The notes under the pieces are model-generated. The model was not told the DNA's origin. It did not search any database and was given only the letters and a program-made list of their open reading frames with translations. Made by a program: the position numbers and the translations under genes. From Udaeobacter sp963725505 (GTDB lineage: Bacteria > Verrucomicrobiota > Verrucomicrobiia > Chthoniobacterales > UBA10450), in contig CAVRYN010000006.1 of assembly GCA_963725505.1 (NCBI GenBank), positions 62,001 to 126,000 on the forward strand: 64,000 nucleotides of DNA. Direction: 5' to 3'. Positions within the stretch are counted from its first letter, which is position 1; every line of letters starts with the position of its first letter. Of this stretch, positions 41,429 to 49,353 are shown in pieces.

Positions 41429-43072
41429 TCAGCGACCCTCCATCATTTGTTTTTGACCGCCACGGAACATGGGAATGCCCGTCAGCACGCCTTGAAAGTC
41501 TTTTAACGGCTCGCCGATAACGATGCCTTTGCCCGGGATCAACTTGAACTCGCGGATGGTTTTCTCGTGGTGTCCACTGCGCTTCTTAACCACCGCAATA
41601 CTTTGTTTCACTTCGCCAAAACCTTCGAAATATCGCAGGCTTGCCACGGTGTCGGAAAGATAACTAAGATCCACAGGCGCTTCGGCGGCGGCAGCCAATC
41701 CATGCTGGGCTAAAACAAGGATCGTGACTACACCCTGCTGGTTGAGACAATTGCAGAGTTCGTGTAGCTGGTTGTTCAGGTACTTCTCCCCCGGCATGGC
41801 ATTGAGATAACCGTTGAGACTATCAATCGCGACGAGCTTGCAACCCGCCTCCACGCTGCGCAAAATACGAACGGCGAATTCGCCGGGAGAAAGTTCGGCG
41901 GGATCAACCTGCTGTACGGTAATCATGCCGTCGTCGATGGCTTTTTCCAACTTGAAGCCCAGCCCTTTGGCTCGGCTTAGCATCACGCTGCGAGTTTCGT
42001 CAAACGTGAATATCATAGAGTGCTCACCTTGATCGGCCATGTGGAGGGCGTATTGCAAAGCTAGACTAGATTTGCCAGTGCCCGCCTGGCCGAGTATGAG
42101 AGTGGTTGTCCCTCGATCCAGTCCACCACCGAATAAGGCATCCAACTCCTTAATGCCGCTGGAAACCGGCCCGGGCCGAAACTGGGCACGATGCTCGGCG
42201 GCAATCATGCGCGGAAAGACGCGCAAACCGCCGGTCGCGATGACGTAGTCATGAAAGCCTTCCCGGAATTTTACGGCTCGCAATTTCAAAATGCGCATCC
42301 GGCGGCGTGACGCGCCGTAGTCGGGCGAGAGCTGTTCCATGTCAATGACGCCGTGCGTGAGGCTGAGTACGTGCGGGTCGACCGTCTGCCTCTTGTCCAT
42401 CTTGTCGTCAATCAAAAGAACAGTGCTCTTGAATTTTGCGAACTGCAGTTTGAGCGCCAGGAGTTGGCGCCGATACCGTAAAGGGGTTTCGGCCATTAAA
42501 CGAAATTCAGACAGCGAATCGAAGGCGACCCGTGCTGGCTCCGTCTTCCGCACTTCATCGCGCAGTAGCTGGCTGACTCTTGTCAATTCGACTTCGGATG
42601 GATGAAACACCGTCGTCGGCGTTTCGGGCCGTAGCAGATTTTCAACGGCGGACAAATCCAACACCGAGATTTTATCAAGCGACCAGCCGTGTGATCGCGC
42701 CACTTGCAGCAATTCCTGTTTGGTCTCCGATAGCGTGATGTAAAAGACTTTCTCGCCTCGTCGCAGTCCCTCGAGGAGAAACTGAAGCGCGAGCGTCGTT
42801 TTGCCAGAGCCCGGGTCCCCTTGAATTAGATAAAAGCCGCCGCGCAGAAACCCGCCCGCAAGGATATTGTCCAGCCCATCGACTCCGCTGAGGCAACGCT
42901 CGTCGCCGACCATCTCGCCTTCAAGGCCTTTCCGGCGCTGGATCGCCTGTCCCATTTTCTTATTTGCGCCATCTGATTCGGCTCTTCGTTTCTTGGCGCG
43001 TACCTTCAAGCGCGATTGGGATGAGCGCGAACCTATCCTGGCCTTGCGCGGTGGTTGCATTTGCCGTTTCAT
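41429..43072 (-). CDS. KaiC-like double-domain RecA ATPase
   Basis: 547 residues from the ATG at 43072 (preceded by AAGGGG). A basic ~50-residue N-terminus is followed by two RecA/KaiC domains: Walker A1 QGDPGSGKTTLAL (about residue 84-96) and Walker A2 GQAGTGKSSLALQ (about residue 328-340). The interdomain phrase DYVIATGGLRVFPRMI is typical of the non-cyanobacterial group. The catalytic glutamate positions read LSET and FDET. At the KaiC phosphorylation site (ISTITDT in cyanobacteria) the sequence is LSYLSDT: the Ser is kept, the Thr is Tyr. Such proteins occur beside histidine kinases in many non-photosynthetic bacteria and are thought to serve in stress signalling; no kaiA or kaiB is present. 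Confidence 0.9.
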   Translation of the reverse strand: MKRQMQPPRKARIGSRSSQSRLKVRAKKRRAESDGANKKMGQAIQRRKGLEGEMVGDERCLSGVDGLDNILAGGFLRGGFYLIQGDPGSGKTTLALQFLLEGLRRGEKVFYITLSETKQELLQVARSHGWSLDKISVLDLSAVENLLRPETPTTVFHPSEVELTRVSQLLRDEVRKTEPARVAFDSLSEFRLMAETPLRYRRQLLALKLQFAKFKSTVLLIDDKMDKRQTVDPHVLSLTHGVIDMEQLSPDYGASRRRMRILKLRAVKFREGFHDYVIATGGLRVFPRMIAAEHRAQFRPGPVSSGIKELDALFGGGLDRGTTTLILGQAGTGKSSLALQYALHMADQGEHSMIFTFDETRSVMLSRAKGLGFKLEKAIDDGMITVQQVDPAELSPGEFAVRILRSVEAGCKLVAIDSLNGYLNAMPGEKYLNNQLHELCNCLNQQGVVTILVLAQHGLAAAAEAPVDLSYLSDTVASLRYFEGFGEVKQSIAVVKKRSGHHEKTIREFKLIPGKGIVIGEPLKDFQGVLTGIPMFRGGQKQMMEGR

Positions 43073-43329
43073 TCGTACCCCTTTAAATTCTCTGCCGCTT
43101 CGCCCACCATAAGAGGGTTTACATCTCTCCATTTTCTCCCAAGCTGTGGCGCCTTTTCGATGTTCACTGCTTTCACAGGATGATAACGCAACAAAACCCA
43201 ATCGCGAATTGCGTCAAAAATTTGAATCAACGGGTCCGTGTCAGGGCTGAACGCGATCTCAAGTTCCTGCGCGATATTCTGGAGCGGATTTAGTGGTAGC
43301 GACGGCCCGCTGCAATGTGCGGTCGACAC
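43069..43329 (-). CDS. Small hypothetical protein upstream of the KaiC-like gene
   Basis: 86 codons from a GTG, stopping with a TGA that overlaps the KaiC-like ATG by four bases (ATGA). The sequence IAQELEIAFSPDTDPLIQIF and VNIEKAPQLGRKWRDVNPLM has a plausible protein look. There is no good ribosome site before the GTG and no family is recognised. The overlap is the main argument in favour. Confidence 0.3.
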   Translation of the reverse strand: MSTAHCSGPSLPLNPLQNIAQELEIAFSPDTDPLIQIFDAIRDWVLLRYHPVKAVNIEKAPQLGRKWRDVNPLMVGEAAENLKGYE

Positions 43330-43385
43330 AGCACGCCGACCTCGCCCACAATCGCAACTGACGTCGCTTCTTTACAATGAAACGC

Positions 43386-43607
43386 TCAGCAGCCTCGTGC
43401 GGCCATGCGTTCTTCGATCAGATCGCGTTCAACCTCCCAGAACCTCAGCGACGACAGGAGGAGCTTGTCAATCTCCTCAGCCTGGGCAGATTCATTGTCA
43501 TCCATCGTTTCCGGCGGCGATGCACGCAAACATTTGCTGGATCTTTCCGGTCTGCGTTTGAACTTCAACGTTCGCCACCTAGCGCGCTTCGGTCTTGGTG
43601 CTTCCAT
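43386..43607 (-). CDS. Small basic-to-acidic hypothetical protein
   Basis: 73 residues from the ATG at 43607, with AGGGGAG eight bases upstream, a strong ribosome site. The N-terminal half is very basic (PRPKRARWRTLKFKRRPERS SK) and the C-terminal half is an acidic amphipathic helix (AEEIDKLLLSSLRFWEVERD LIEERM). This pattern suggests a nucleic-acid- or partner-binding small protein. It is on the same strand as the KaiC-like gene and lies about 310 bases upstream of it. Not recognised. Confidence 0.45.
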   Translation of the reverse strand: MEAPRPKRARWRTLKFKRRPERSSKCLRASPPETMDDNESAQAEEIDKLLLSSLRFWEVERDLIEERMAARGC

Positions 43608-43652
43608 CAACCATTCTCCCCTCGTTAATCCTTTGTTGTTGATGTGTTCGTA

Positions 43653-44084
43653 TCACAATGCGGTAGCGGTCGCGCCAAGATGATTCGGCGGCTCGCGCTC
43701 AGAAAGGGCAGGCAGACCTGAGACTTCTGCGCGGGATTTTCCACTGGATTTAGGACGTCGGTGCGGACGCCGCGCTGCGGCGTCCGCTCGGAGCGCGCTG
43801 GCCGTACTAACGGTTTCGCTCGGCGGACGCAGGCCAGCCAAATACTGCGCGTCGAACGCGCGGAGAGCTGCCTCGACAGTGGGCCCGATCCCAACGATCC
43901 CTTCTTCAACGGTCAGCCCAAGCAACGCGATCCAAAGTTCGCTGCGAAAAAGTAATCGAGGACGGCGCACGGCGGACGGACTGCCGGGATGAGTCGCGCA
44001 ATAAAGTTCCATCTGTTCCATCGCCGCCGCTGCGTGGTCCGTCACGCGGCGCCTACGCGGAATGTGACCGTCGTTTTTCTTCAT
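43653..44084 (-). CDS. Hypothetical protein with a conserved-looking core
   Basis: 143 residues from the ATG at 44084 (MKKNDGHIPRRRRVTDHAA). The central part RPRLLFRSELWIALLGLTVE EGIVGIGPTVEAALRAFDAQ YL has the regular pattern of a folded alpha/beta unit, and PTVEAALRAFD resembles small HicB-like or dodecin-like segments, but I cannot place it. The C-terminal third (ALRADAAARRPHRRPKSSGK) is Arg/Ala-rich and coincides with a GCGGACGCCGC/GCGGCGTCCGC palindrome, so the native C-terminus may have been altered by a repeat. Confidence 0.55.
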   Translation of the reverse strand: MKKNDGHIPRRRRVTDHAAAAMEQMELYCATHPGSPSAVRRPRLLFRSELWIALLGLTVEEGIVGIGPTVEAALRAFDAQYLAGLRPPSETVSTASALRADAAARRPHRRPKSSGKSRAEVSGLPALSEREPPNHLGATATAL

Positions 44085-44198
44085 TGCGTCTAGGAAACGC
44101 ACGTCTCGGTGGGGTTGGATGTGGTTTTTTGACCGTAACCGGGGTCAATCCGTCGCTCCGGACTAGCGGCGCAAGCGGGTGCCTTGCCCTGGCGGCAC

Positions 44199-44237
44199 CT
44201 ATTAGTAACACCTCGCTTCAGCGAGGTGTTAATGAGA
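44199..44237. repeat. Short CTATTAGTAACACC...GGTGTTAATGAGA element
   Basis: Contains the perfect hairpin AACACCTCGC-TTCA-GCGAGGTGTT (44207-44230). Both ends match, in inverted orientation, the ends of the larger element at 45931-46083, and the two bracket the zinc-ribbon/ECF sigma cluster. Confidence 0.75.
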
Positions 44238-44260
44238 TGAACAGAAAGTAGAGCAACACA

Positions 44261-44800
44261 ATGAATCAGAGCGCGCTCGCAGTTTTTAACAGCGTAAGGA
44301 GCTGCCTCATGGTGATAAGATTTTCACCGATACGCGAATCCACCACGCGCCCGATTGTGCGATCACTTAGGCGAGAAGATATATGTTTGACCGTGGCGTT
44401 ATCTTCTCCAATTACATTGTCGGAAGTTGATAAACTGGATGTGCTGCGCCGGCTCGATCAATTTCGCCAATGGCGTTCACTCGACGAGAAACGTTTCTGT
44501 CTGGTTTGTGGCAAGATCATTACCGGGCGGCAAATCCAGGTAGAGGGCGGGACACGCGGCAACGGGCCGTTACGGCTTGGTTGTCCTACGGAGCGTTGCA
44601 ACTCAATTCCGATGGATTGGGTACTGCCTACGGATGAGATTCTCGCGAAGGTGGAGAAGATGGTTGCCGAAGAACGCGAAGCTGCAGTAACGACTCCCGT
44701 TAGTCGCGGCAACGGAGGGCACGAGCCTAGCAATGGTGGACACAACGGGATCGCGTCGCGATTGCGCGAGTTCGCGTTCTATTTCAAGCGACGTTCGTGA
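44261..44800 (+). CDS. Zinc-ribbon-like hypothetical protein (paralogue 1)
   Basis: 179 codons from the first ATG; a later start near 44389 would remove a poorly conserved N-terminus. The core LDQFRQWRSLDEKRFCLVCG KIITGRQIQVEGG and CPTERCNSIPMDWVLP holds two cysteine pairs (CxxC and CxxxxC), as in a zinc ribbon. The gene at 44979 has the same order (RFRTWGSLDDERLCIICKRK, CPTEGCNSKPHLWIYP), so the two are tandem paralogues. A DNA- or protein-binding role is likely; the family is unnamed to me. The C-terminal 45 residues are Gly/Asn-rich then basic. Confidence 0.6.
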   Translation: MNQSALAVFNSVRSCLMVIRFSPIRESTTRPIVRSLRREDICLTVALSSPITLSEVDKLDVLRRLDQFRQWRSLDEKRFCLVCGKIITGRQIQVEGGTRGNGPLRLGCPTERCNSIPMDWVLPTDEILAKVEKMVAEEREAAVTTPVSRGNGGHEPSNGGHNGIASRLREFAFYFKRRS

Positions 44801-44978
44801 GGCTGTCCCCTCCGACTCCTGCGGGCCTTAGCCCTGGGCGGGCCCGCAGACTCCGCCATCAGCAATACCAGCGTTTGCTAATCGGCAGATGTGACCTCGT
44901 AGGATTTTACCTGATCACTTAATCATCCAGCGCCCCGATTGTGCGTTTTCGATGCAATGAGCAGACTGCTTTTGCATT

Positions 44979-45311
44979 ATGACCACCCATCTCAACCTCG
45001 ACGATCGTCTCTCGATCCTGCGCGCTGAAGATCGATTTAGAACCTGGGGCTCGCTCGATGACGAGCGTCTTTGCATTATCTGCAAGAGAAAATTCAACGG
45101 CCGCCAAGTGGAAGTCCGACGCGCGGGCAATCGCAAGTATCAATTGCACTGTCCAACTGAAGGCTGCAATTCAAAGCCGCATCTATGGATCTATCCAGCG
45201 ACGCCACTGGTTTCTCACGTAGTTGAATCGGACTGGTGGCGTCCCGCCGGCAAAAACCAGGAACGCCGCGCGCTTGTCTTAGCGCTGCAGGCACACGGTC
45301 AACGCATATGA
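44979..45311 (+). CDS. Zinc-ribbon-like hypothetical protein (paralogue 2), coupled to a sigma factor
   Basis: 110 residues. Four cysteines, CIICKRKFNGRQVEV and HCPTEGCNSKPHLWIYP, form a probable zinc site matching paralogue 1 at 44261. The stop TGA overlaps the ATG of the ECF sigma gene by four bases, so both are translated together. In ECF systems a partner encoded this way is often a regulator of the sigma factor, for example a zinc-binding anti-sigma; that role here is inference. It lacks the HxxxCxxC pattern of classic zinc anti-sigma factors. Confidence 0.65.
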   Translation: MTTHLNLDDRLSILRAEDRFRTWGSLDDERLCIICKRKFNGRQVEVRRAGNRKYQLHCPTEGCNSKPHLWIYPATPLVSHVVESDWWRPAGKNQERRALVLALQAHGQRI

Positions 45312-45907
45312 TCGACTCCACTCTTGATCAGCCGGGAGCGGCATCAGTGCCGGACGAAGTGCTGATGAAAGATATTTCGCTCCGACGTCACGAAGCACTT
45401 AACGAGTTGTATGGACGGCACAGCAAGAGACTGCGCGCGACAATTGATGGCGTTGTTCATGAAGAGTCCGAAGCTGACGATGTTTTACAGGAGATTTTTC
45501 TTCAGGTTTGGGAAGAGGCAGGTCGTTATTCATCCAAAGCAGGCAAGCCCCTCGGATGGATGGTTACCATCGCCCGCCGTCGCGCGATCGACCGGCTACG
45601 GCGCCGCCAGGCTTATTCGCGCGCGCGAGACCGCTATGAGCAGCGAGTCGTGCAAGAATCACAGAGCCCGCGTCGCGACGCGGCCGAAGCGTTGGTTTTG
45701 AACGATCTCCGCCATTTCCTGAAGAAAAGCATCCGGGCGTTGCCTCGATTTCAGCGCGAGGCAGTGGAATTGTCCTTTTTCATGGGACTGAGTCACAGGG
45801 AAATCGCTGCCGCTACGCATGCTCCGCTTGGGACGGTGAAAACGCGACTCGAGCTGGGCTTGCAAAAACTGACTCAGGCGCTGAGACCGCTGCGGCACAA
45901 AGTATAA
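45308..45907 (+). CDS. ECF-type RNA polymerase sigma factor
   Basis: 199 residues from the ATG at 45308. Region 2 is LNELYGRHSKRLRATIDGVV with EESEADDVLQEIFLQVWEEA (about residue 35-75) and GWMVTIARRRAIDRLRRRQA; region 4 is LPRFQREAVELSFFMGLSHR EIAAATHAPLGTVKTRLELG (about residue 145-185), a typical helix-turn-helix ending. No region 1 or 3, so it belongs to the group IV sigma factors for envelope or stress responses. It follows a zinc-ribbon gene with a four-base overlap; no classical anti-sigma gene follows. The nearby DUF3309, CsbD and lipoprotein genes may be in its regulon, but no matched promoter can be shown. Confidence 0.93.
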   Translation: MIDSTLDQPGAASVPDEVLMKDISLRRHEALNELYGRHSKRLRATIDGVVHEESEADDVLQEIFLQVWEEAGRYSSKAGKPLGWMVTIARRRAIDRLRRRQAYSRARDRYEQRVVQESQSPRRDAAEALVLNDLRHFLKKSIRALPRFQREAVELSFFMGLSHREIAAATHAPLGTVKTRLELGLQKLTQALRPLRHKV

Positions 45908-45930
45908 CAAAGGGCTAGTTAGTTTTGGCG

Positions 45931-46083
45931 TCTCATTAACACCCTGCTTCAGCAGGGTGTAAGCCGCGTAAAAAGAACTTATAACCGCTTTAGCGGTTTC
46001 GAAAGCCGCAAACAAGACCGCTGAAGCGGTTGAATTAGGAACTGTGCTCGGTGCGCCTCGCTCAAGCGGGGTGTTACTAATAG
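45931..46083. repeat. Compound palindromic element TCTCATTAACACC...GGTGTTACTAATAG
   Basis: Three hairpins in a row: ACACCCTGCTTCAGCAGGGT GT, AACCGCTTTAGCGGTT and ACCGCTGAAGCGGT, then CGCTCAAGCGGGGTGTTACT AATAG. Its ends are the reverse complement of those of the short element at 44199-44237. Confidence 0.8.
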
Positions 46084-46119
46084 CGCTTTCGGCGAATCGG
46101 CATCGTCCGATCCACCTGC

Positions 46120-46266
46120 CTAGCGGAGCAAAACGACCAGTAACACGATTAAGAGAATAAGACCCAGGCCGCCGCTAGGATAATATCCCCAGCCTGCGCT
46201 GTAGGGCCACGTGGGTAACGCGCCGATTATTAACAGCAACAGGATTAAAAACAGGATGAAACGCAT
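46120..46266 (-). CDS. DUF3309 small membrane protein, copy A
   Basis: 48 residues: one hydrophobic helix (FILFLILLLLIIGALPTW), the conserved turn PYSAGWGYYPSGG and a second helix (LGLILLIVLLVVLL) ending in Arg. This pattern is the DUF3309 family, very short inner-membrane proteins common in soil and rhizosphere bacteria, function unknown. A second copy is at 46761-46913. Too short for usual gene finders. Confidence 0.85.
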   Translation of the reverse strand: MRFILFLILLLLIIGALPTWPYSAGWGYYPSGGLGLILLIVLLVVLLR

Positions 46267-46367
46267 AGGTTAATTCTTTCTGGTTAAATCGCATCTGAAG
46301 CACGCGCTGCGCGCAAATTTGATGTCGAAAAAAACTCATTCGGCAAGGGCTCGCTTGGCGATAACGA

Positions 46368-46589
46368 CTATTGAGAAGAAGGTGAAGTATTGATGTTTAC
46401 TTCGGTTTTCTCCTTCTTGGTCTCAGTGGCTGGATTTACCACTGTAGTCTCTTTTTTCTGTTCAGGCGGATTTATCACGGTGGTATTGTTCTCTTTCTTT
46501 TCCGCGGGCGGATTTGTAACGGTTGTCTCCTTTTGCTCACAAGCTGCCAGTAGTGCCAGGCTGGTGAGTATGCAGATATATTTTTTCAT
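46368..46589 (-). CDS. Small lipoprotein with tandem TTVxNPP repeats
   Basis: 73 residues from the ATG at 46589 (MKKYICILTSLALLAAC). The lipobox is LLAAC-EQ, so Cys17 would carry lipid. The rest is three imperfect tandem units: KETTVTNPPAEKKEN, NTTVINPPEQKK and ETTVVNPATETKKE, then TEVNINTSPSSQ. Low-complexity, extended and charged; probably a spacer-like envelope lipoprotein. It lies between the two DUF3309 genes on the same strand. Confidence 0.7.
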   Translation of the reverse strand: MKKYICILTSLALLAACEQKETTVTNPPAEKKENNTTVINPPEQKKETTVVNPATETKKEKTEVNINTSPSSQ

Positions 46590-46760
46590 GCAAATGAATC
46601 GTATTGCAGCAACGCGAGTGACGCCTTTATAATTGAAAAAATCGTTCGCCACGGAGCTCATCGGTCCTTTTTAGCGTGCGGAGAATTCCAATTTTTGCAA
46701 GCCGCGCTGGATTTCTCTCGGCGCACGACTCGGAGGCGCCAGCCCATCCCGCGGTTGTGC

Positions 46761-46913
46761 TCAAAAGGCGCGCATTAGCACCAGGATGATTACGATAACA
46801 AGAATCAATCCGAGTCCGCCGCTGGGATAGTAGCCCCAGCCCCGGCTGTGGGGCCAGGCAGGCAGCGCTCCAATTAGCAGAAGAATGAGAATAATTAATA
46901 GAATTGTACCCAT
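46761..46913 (-). CDS. DUF3309 small membrane protein, copy B
   Basis: 50 residues: TILLIILILLLIGALPAW, then PHSRGWGYYPSGG, then LGLILVIVIILVLMRAF. Shares the GALPxWP-S-GWGYYPSGGLG core with copy A, about two-thirds identical overall. AAGGAAA seven or so bases before the ATG is a good ribosome site. Function unknown. Confidence 0.88.
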   Translation of the reverse strand: MGTILLIILILLLIGALPAWPHSRGWGYYPSGGLGLILVIVIILVLMRAF

Positions 46914-47460
46914 AAGATTTTCCTTAGCTCACACATCATTTCCCTTCGTTTGTTTCTCCTCAGAGAAAACGTATCTCGTAATCTCTTCGGATTTGTTAGT
47001 TTAAAAAAACGCGCACAGCGATTGATTGATGCGATTCCTGAAAACACCGCAGTGAGCGATTTCAATTGAAGGACAATTTCAGTGCGCCAAAAACGGGAAT
47101 TTAAGCGTTCGGTTCCAATTGCACGCAATCTGCTTTGCCTTTTGGCAGTCTTGATTGTTTTTTGTGCCGTCTTTGTAATTCGCAGCTGCACATAAGATCG
47201 ACTATCAAACAGAAGGAATAGGGATTCTCGAAAGCACGGCTCCCATGCGTTCCACTTCGGCTTCAATTCTTCCAATCTTTGGAAGGGGCCGGATCAACAT
47301 GAAAGCAATTTAAAAAGCTGAACATCGTTGCGACCGTAATCCGCATCTCAAACGAATTTATGATCGGTGTCGTTTGTAAAAATCACGTGGCTTTTTACAA
47401 GCTGGAATCACTCCGTGCGACGGCAGAAAGCTCGCATCGGGAAAATAAGGGAATCATTAG
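46914..47460. other. Long spacer with few features
   Basis: About 550 bases between the DUF3309 and glycosyltransferase genes, which are divergent. Relatively A/T-rich. Apart from the possible micro-gene at 47082-47195 I see no protein-like frame, palindrome or RNA gene. Promoters for both flanking genes must lie here but I cannot mark them with confidence. Confidence 0.5.
47082..47195 (+). CDS. Possible 37-residue single-helix membrane peptide
   Basis: GTG at 47082 with GAAGGA nine bases upstream, stop TAA at 47193. The peptide starts basic (VRQKREFKRSVPIARN), has one membrane helix (LLCLLAVLIVFCAVFVI) and ends RSCT. Topology and ribosome site are as expected of a real small membrane protein, but the size allows chance occurrence and no family is known to me. 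Confidence 0.35.
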   Translation: MRQKREFKRSVPIARNLLCLLAVLIVFCAVFVIRSCT

Positions 47461-48507
47461 ATGCGAATTGCACAGGTAGCACCTCTCTTTGAAAGCGTCC
47501 CTCCAAAACATTATGGAGGGACGGAGAGAATCGTTTCTTATCTTACTGAAGAATTGGTTCGCGCGGGCCACGAAGTGACTCTGTTTGGCAGTGGAGACTC
47601 AGTCACAAGCGCAAGGCTCATTGCGCCCTGCCGCCGGTCGCTTCGTAAGAACGAACGTTGCAAAGATCCCGTCGCCCGCGAAGTCGTACTGATAGATCAC
47701 GTAGTCGAGCACGCCCGCGAATTTGATCTCGTTCATTTTCACACAGGTTATCTCCATTTCGCAATCTCTCGTCACCTGCCTGTTCCGCACGTGACGACTT
47801 TGCACGGGCGTCTCGACATCCCGGACCTGGTCCCTCTCTATCAGCGCTTTCGCGACGTGCCGGTCATCTCGATTTCCAATGCGCAGCGCGCGCCGGTAAC
47901 GTGGGCGAATTGGCAGGCGACCATTTATCATGGATTGCCGAAAACCCAATTCCGGTTTTGCGCTGGCGGCGGGGATTACCTCGCATTTCTTGGGCGAATA
48001 TCTCCAGAAAAGCGAGCCGACAGAGCGATCGAAATCGCGAAGCGGGCAGGAATGCCGCTCAAGATTGCCGCCAAGGTCGATCCGGTGGATAGACGTTATT
48101 TCAAACGCGTTATTGAACCGCTGTTGAATAACCCCGGCGTAGAATGGGTTGGTGAAATTACCGATCAGCAGAAGAACGAGTTTCTGGGAAATGCCTTTGC
48201 CCTGCTCTTTCCCATCGACTGGCCGGAGCCTTTTGGTCTAGTCATGATTGAGGCGATGGCGTGCGGCACTCCAGTGATCGCTTACGACAGTGGGTCTGTT
48301 CCTGAGGTGATGGAAGACGGAGTAACAGGTTTCATCGTAAGAGAGATAGATGAGGCGGCAGAAGCAGTTGGCCGCGTTCGCAATCTTAGTCGGGCACGTT
48401 GCCGAGAAGTTTTTGAGAAGCGCTTTACCGATGAGCGCATGGCAAATGATTACGTGAACGTGTACGAGCGGATGTTACGCCGAGATGCGAGGTATGCTTG
48501 CGCTTGA
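47461..48507 (+). CDS. Glycosyltransferase family 4 (GT-B fold)
   Basis: 348 residues. Two Rossmann-like halves: the N-terminal acceptor domain starts MRIAQVAPLFESVPPKHYGG TERIVSYLTEEL, with GHEVTLFGSGDS; the C-terminal nucleotide-sugar domain has LAFLGRISPEKRADRAIEIA KRAG (about residue 172) and the family E-x7-E motif in PEPFGLVMIEAMACGTPVIA Y (about residue 258-278). Retaining enzymes of this family build capsule, lipopolysaccharide or trehalose-like products. No neighbouring glycan genes, so acceptor unknown. Ribosome site weak (AAGGGAATC). Confidence 0.9.
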   Translation: MRIAQVAPLFESVPPKHYGGTERIVSYLTEELVRAGHEVTLFGSGDSVTSARLIAPCRRSLRKNERCKDPVAREVVLIDHVVEHAREFDLVHFHTGYLHFAISRHLPVPHVTTLHGRLDIPDLVPLYQRFRDVPVISISNAQRAPVTWANWQATIYHGLPKTQFRFCAGGGDYLAFLGRISPEKRADRAIEIAKRAGMPLKIAAKVDPVDRRYFKRVIEPLLNNPGVEWVGEITDQQKNEFLGNAFALLFPIDWPEPFGLVMIEAMACGTPVIAYDSGSVPEVMEDGVTGFIVREIDEAAEAVGRVRNLSRARCREVFEKRFTDERMANDYVNVYERMLRRDARYACA

Positions 48508-48633
48508 GTCATCACATACGCTCTGATAAATTTTCAAATCAAAGACGCGCTGAGGCAGGCTAGTTGGATTCGACTGAACATGGCGGCTTCGCTCGGGCAC
48601 GCACACCACTCAATTCTTCAGCGTGAAGACGCT

Positions 48634-48954
48634 TTAATCGTCATATGAATGATCGACCCTGGCATCTTCGGATCCGTGTTTTGTGGATTTCGTTTTTCCA
48701 TTCGCGGATGCTGGTCCTTGGTCCGTATCATTCGACAACGAGGTTCTCGCGTCTTCGCGCGTTTTGCCGCGCAGTGACGAGCTCTGAAATTCTTTCCGGC
48801 TTGGATTGATCGACACCGGATTGTCCCTCAGAGCGTATTCATTGGCCCCGGCTGTTCCGCTGTCGTTTTGCGTTTGCGCAATAGCGCCCAGAACCAAAGC
48901 CACAAAGCTCGCTCCCAGGGCCGTCGCCAGTTTCGTTTCAATAGATAAGTTCAT
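48634..48954 (-). CDS. Secreted low-complexity protein of unknown function
   Basis: 106 residues from the ATG at 48954, preceded by GAAGGGAAA. Signal peptide-like start (MNLSIETKLATALGASFVAL VLGAIA, cut near AQT). The mature chain is polar and rich in Ser, Asp, Lys and Asn (KTREDARTSLSNDTDQGPAS, KSTKHGSEDARVDHSYDD), probably unstructured. Such proteins occur in stress-related clusters. No family recognised. Confidence 0.6.
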   Translation of the reverse strand: MNLSIETKLATALGASFVALVLGAIAQTQNDSGTAGANEYALRDNPVSINPSRKEFQSSSLRGKTREDARTSLSNDTDQGPASANGKTKSTKHGSEDARVDHSYDD

Positions 48955-49353
48955 ACGTTTCCCTTCGTTAGTTTTCCCTTGCGATAATTGAAGACCTCCA
49001 CTCATCGAGTCATTCGAAGTATGTTGTCCCTTGCAATGAGCGGGAACCGCTCGTTTTGCAGCAGTTGGTTCTGGAAAATGGAGGTTGCTCATCTTTTTTA
49101 ATTACTTCGGAAGCTAGCGCACCAGTGGCCAATTCGAAACGTTTCGAATCGAGCCATCCGCCGTTCCGGTCCTTTGGGATGTCGGATCTGCAGGAATTTC
49201 AGTTCTGCTTTCTCAGCCGCCCGAAAATCCCACCGCCCGGTAAATTCTCTGGGGCATTGCTGAGAATTTTTGTGTGAGAACTCGCCGCACGTTGCATTTT
49301 TTTCAACGTGTGAGGCAACTAATTTTCGTTCGGCAGGCGATATATGTATTGCT

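Noticed and set aside
41429..43072. A circadian clock locus
   Set aside because: No KaiA or KaiB gene and the phosphorylation Thr is missing; KaiC-like ATPases of this group are common without clocks.
46895..47275. 126-codon minus-strand open frame upstream of DUF3309 copy B
   Set aside because: Overlaps the supported DUF3309 start in another frame, has no ribosome site and an unstructured basic composition.
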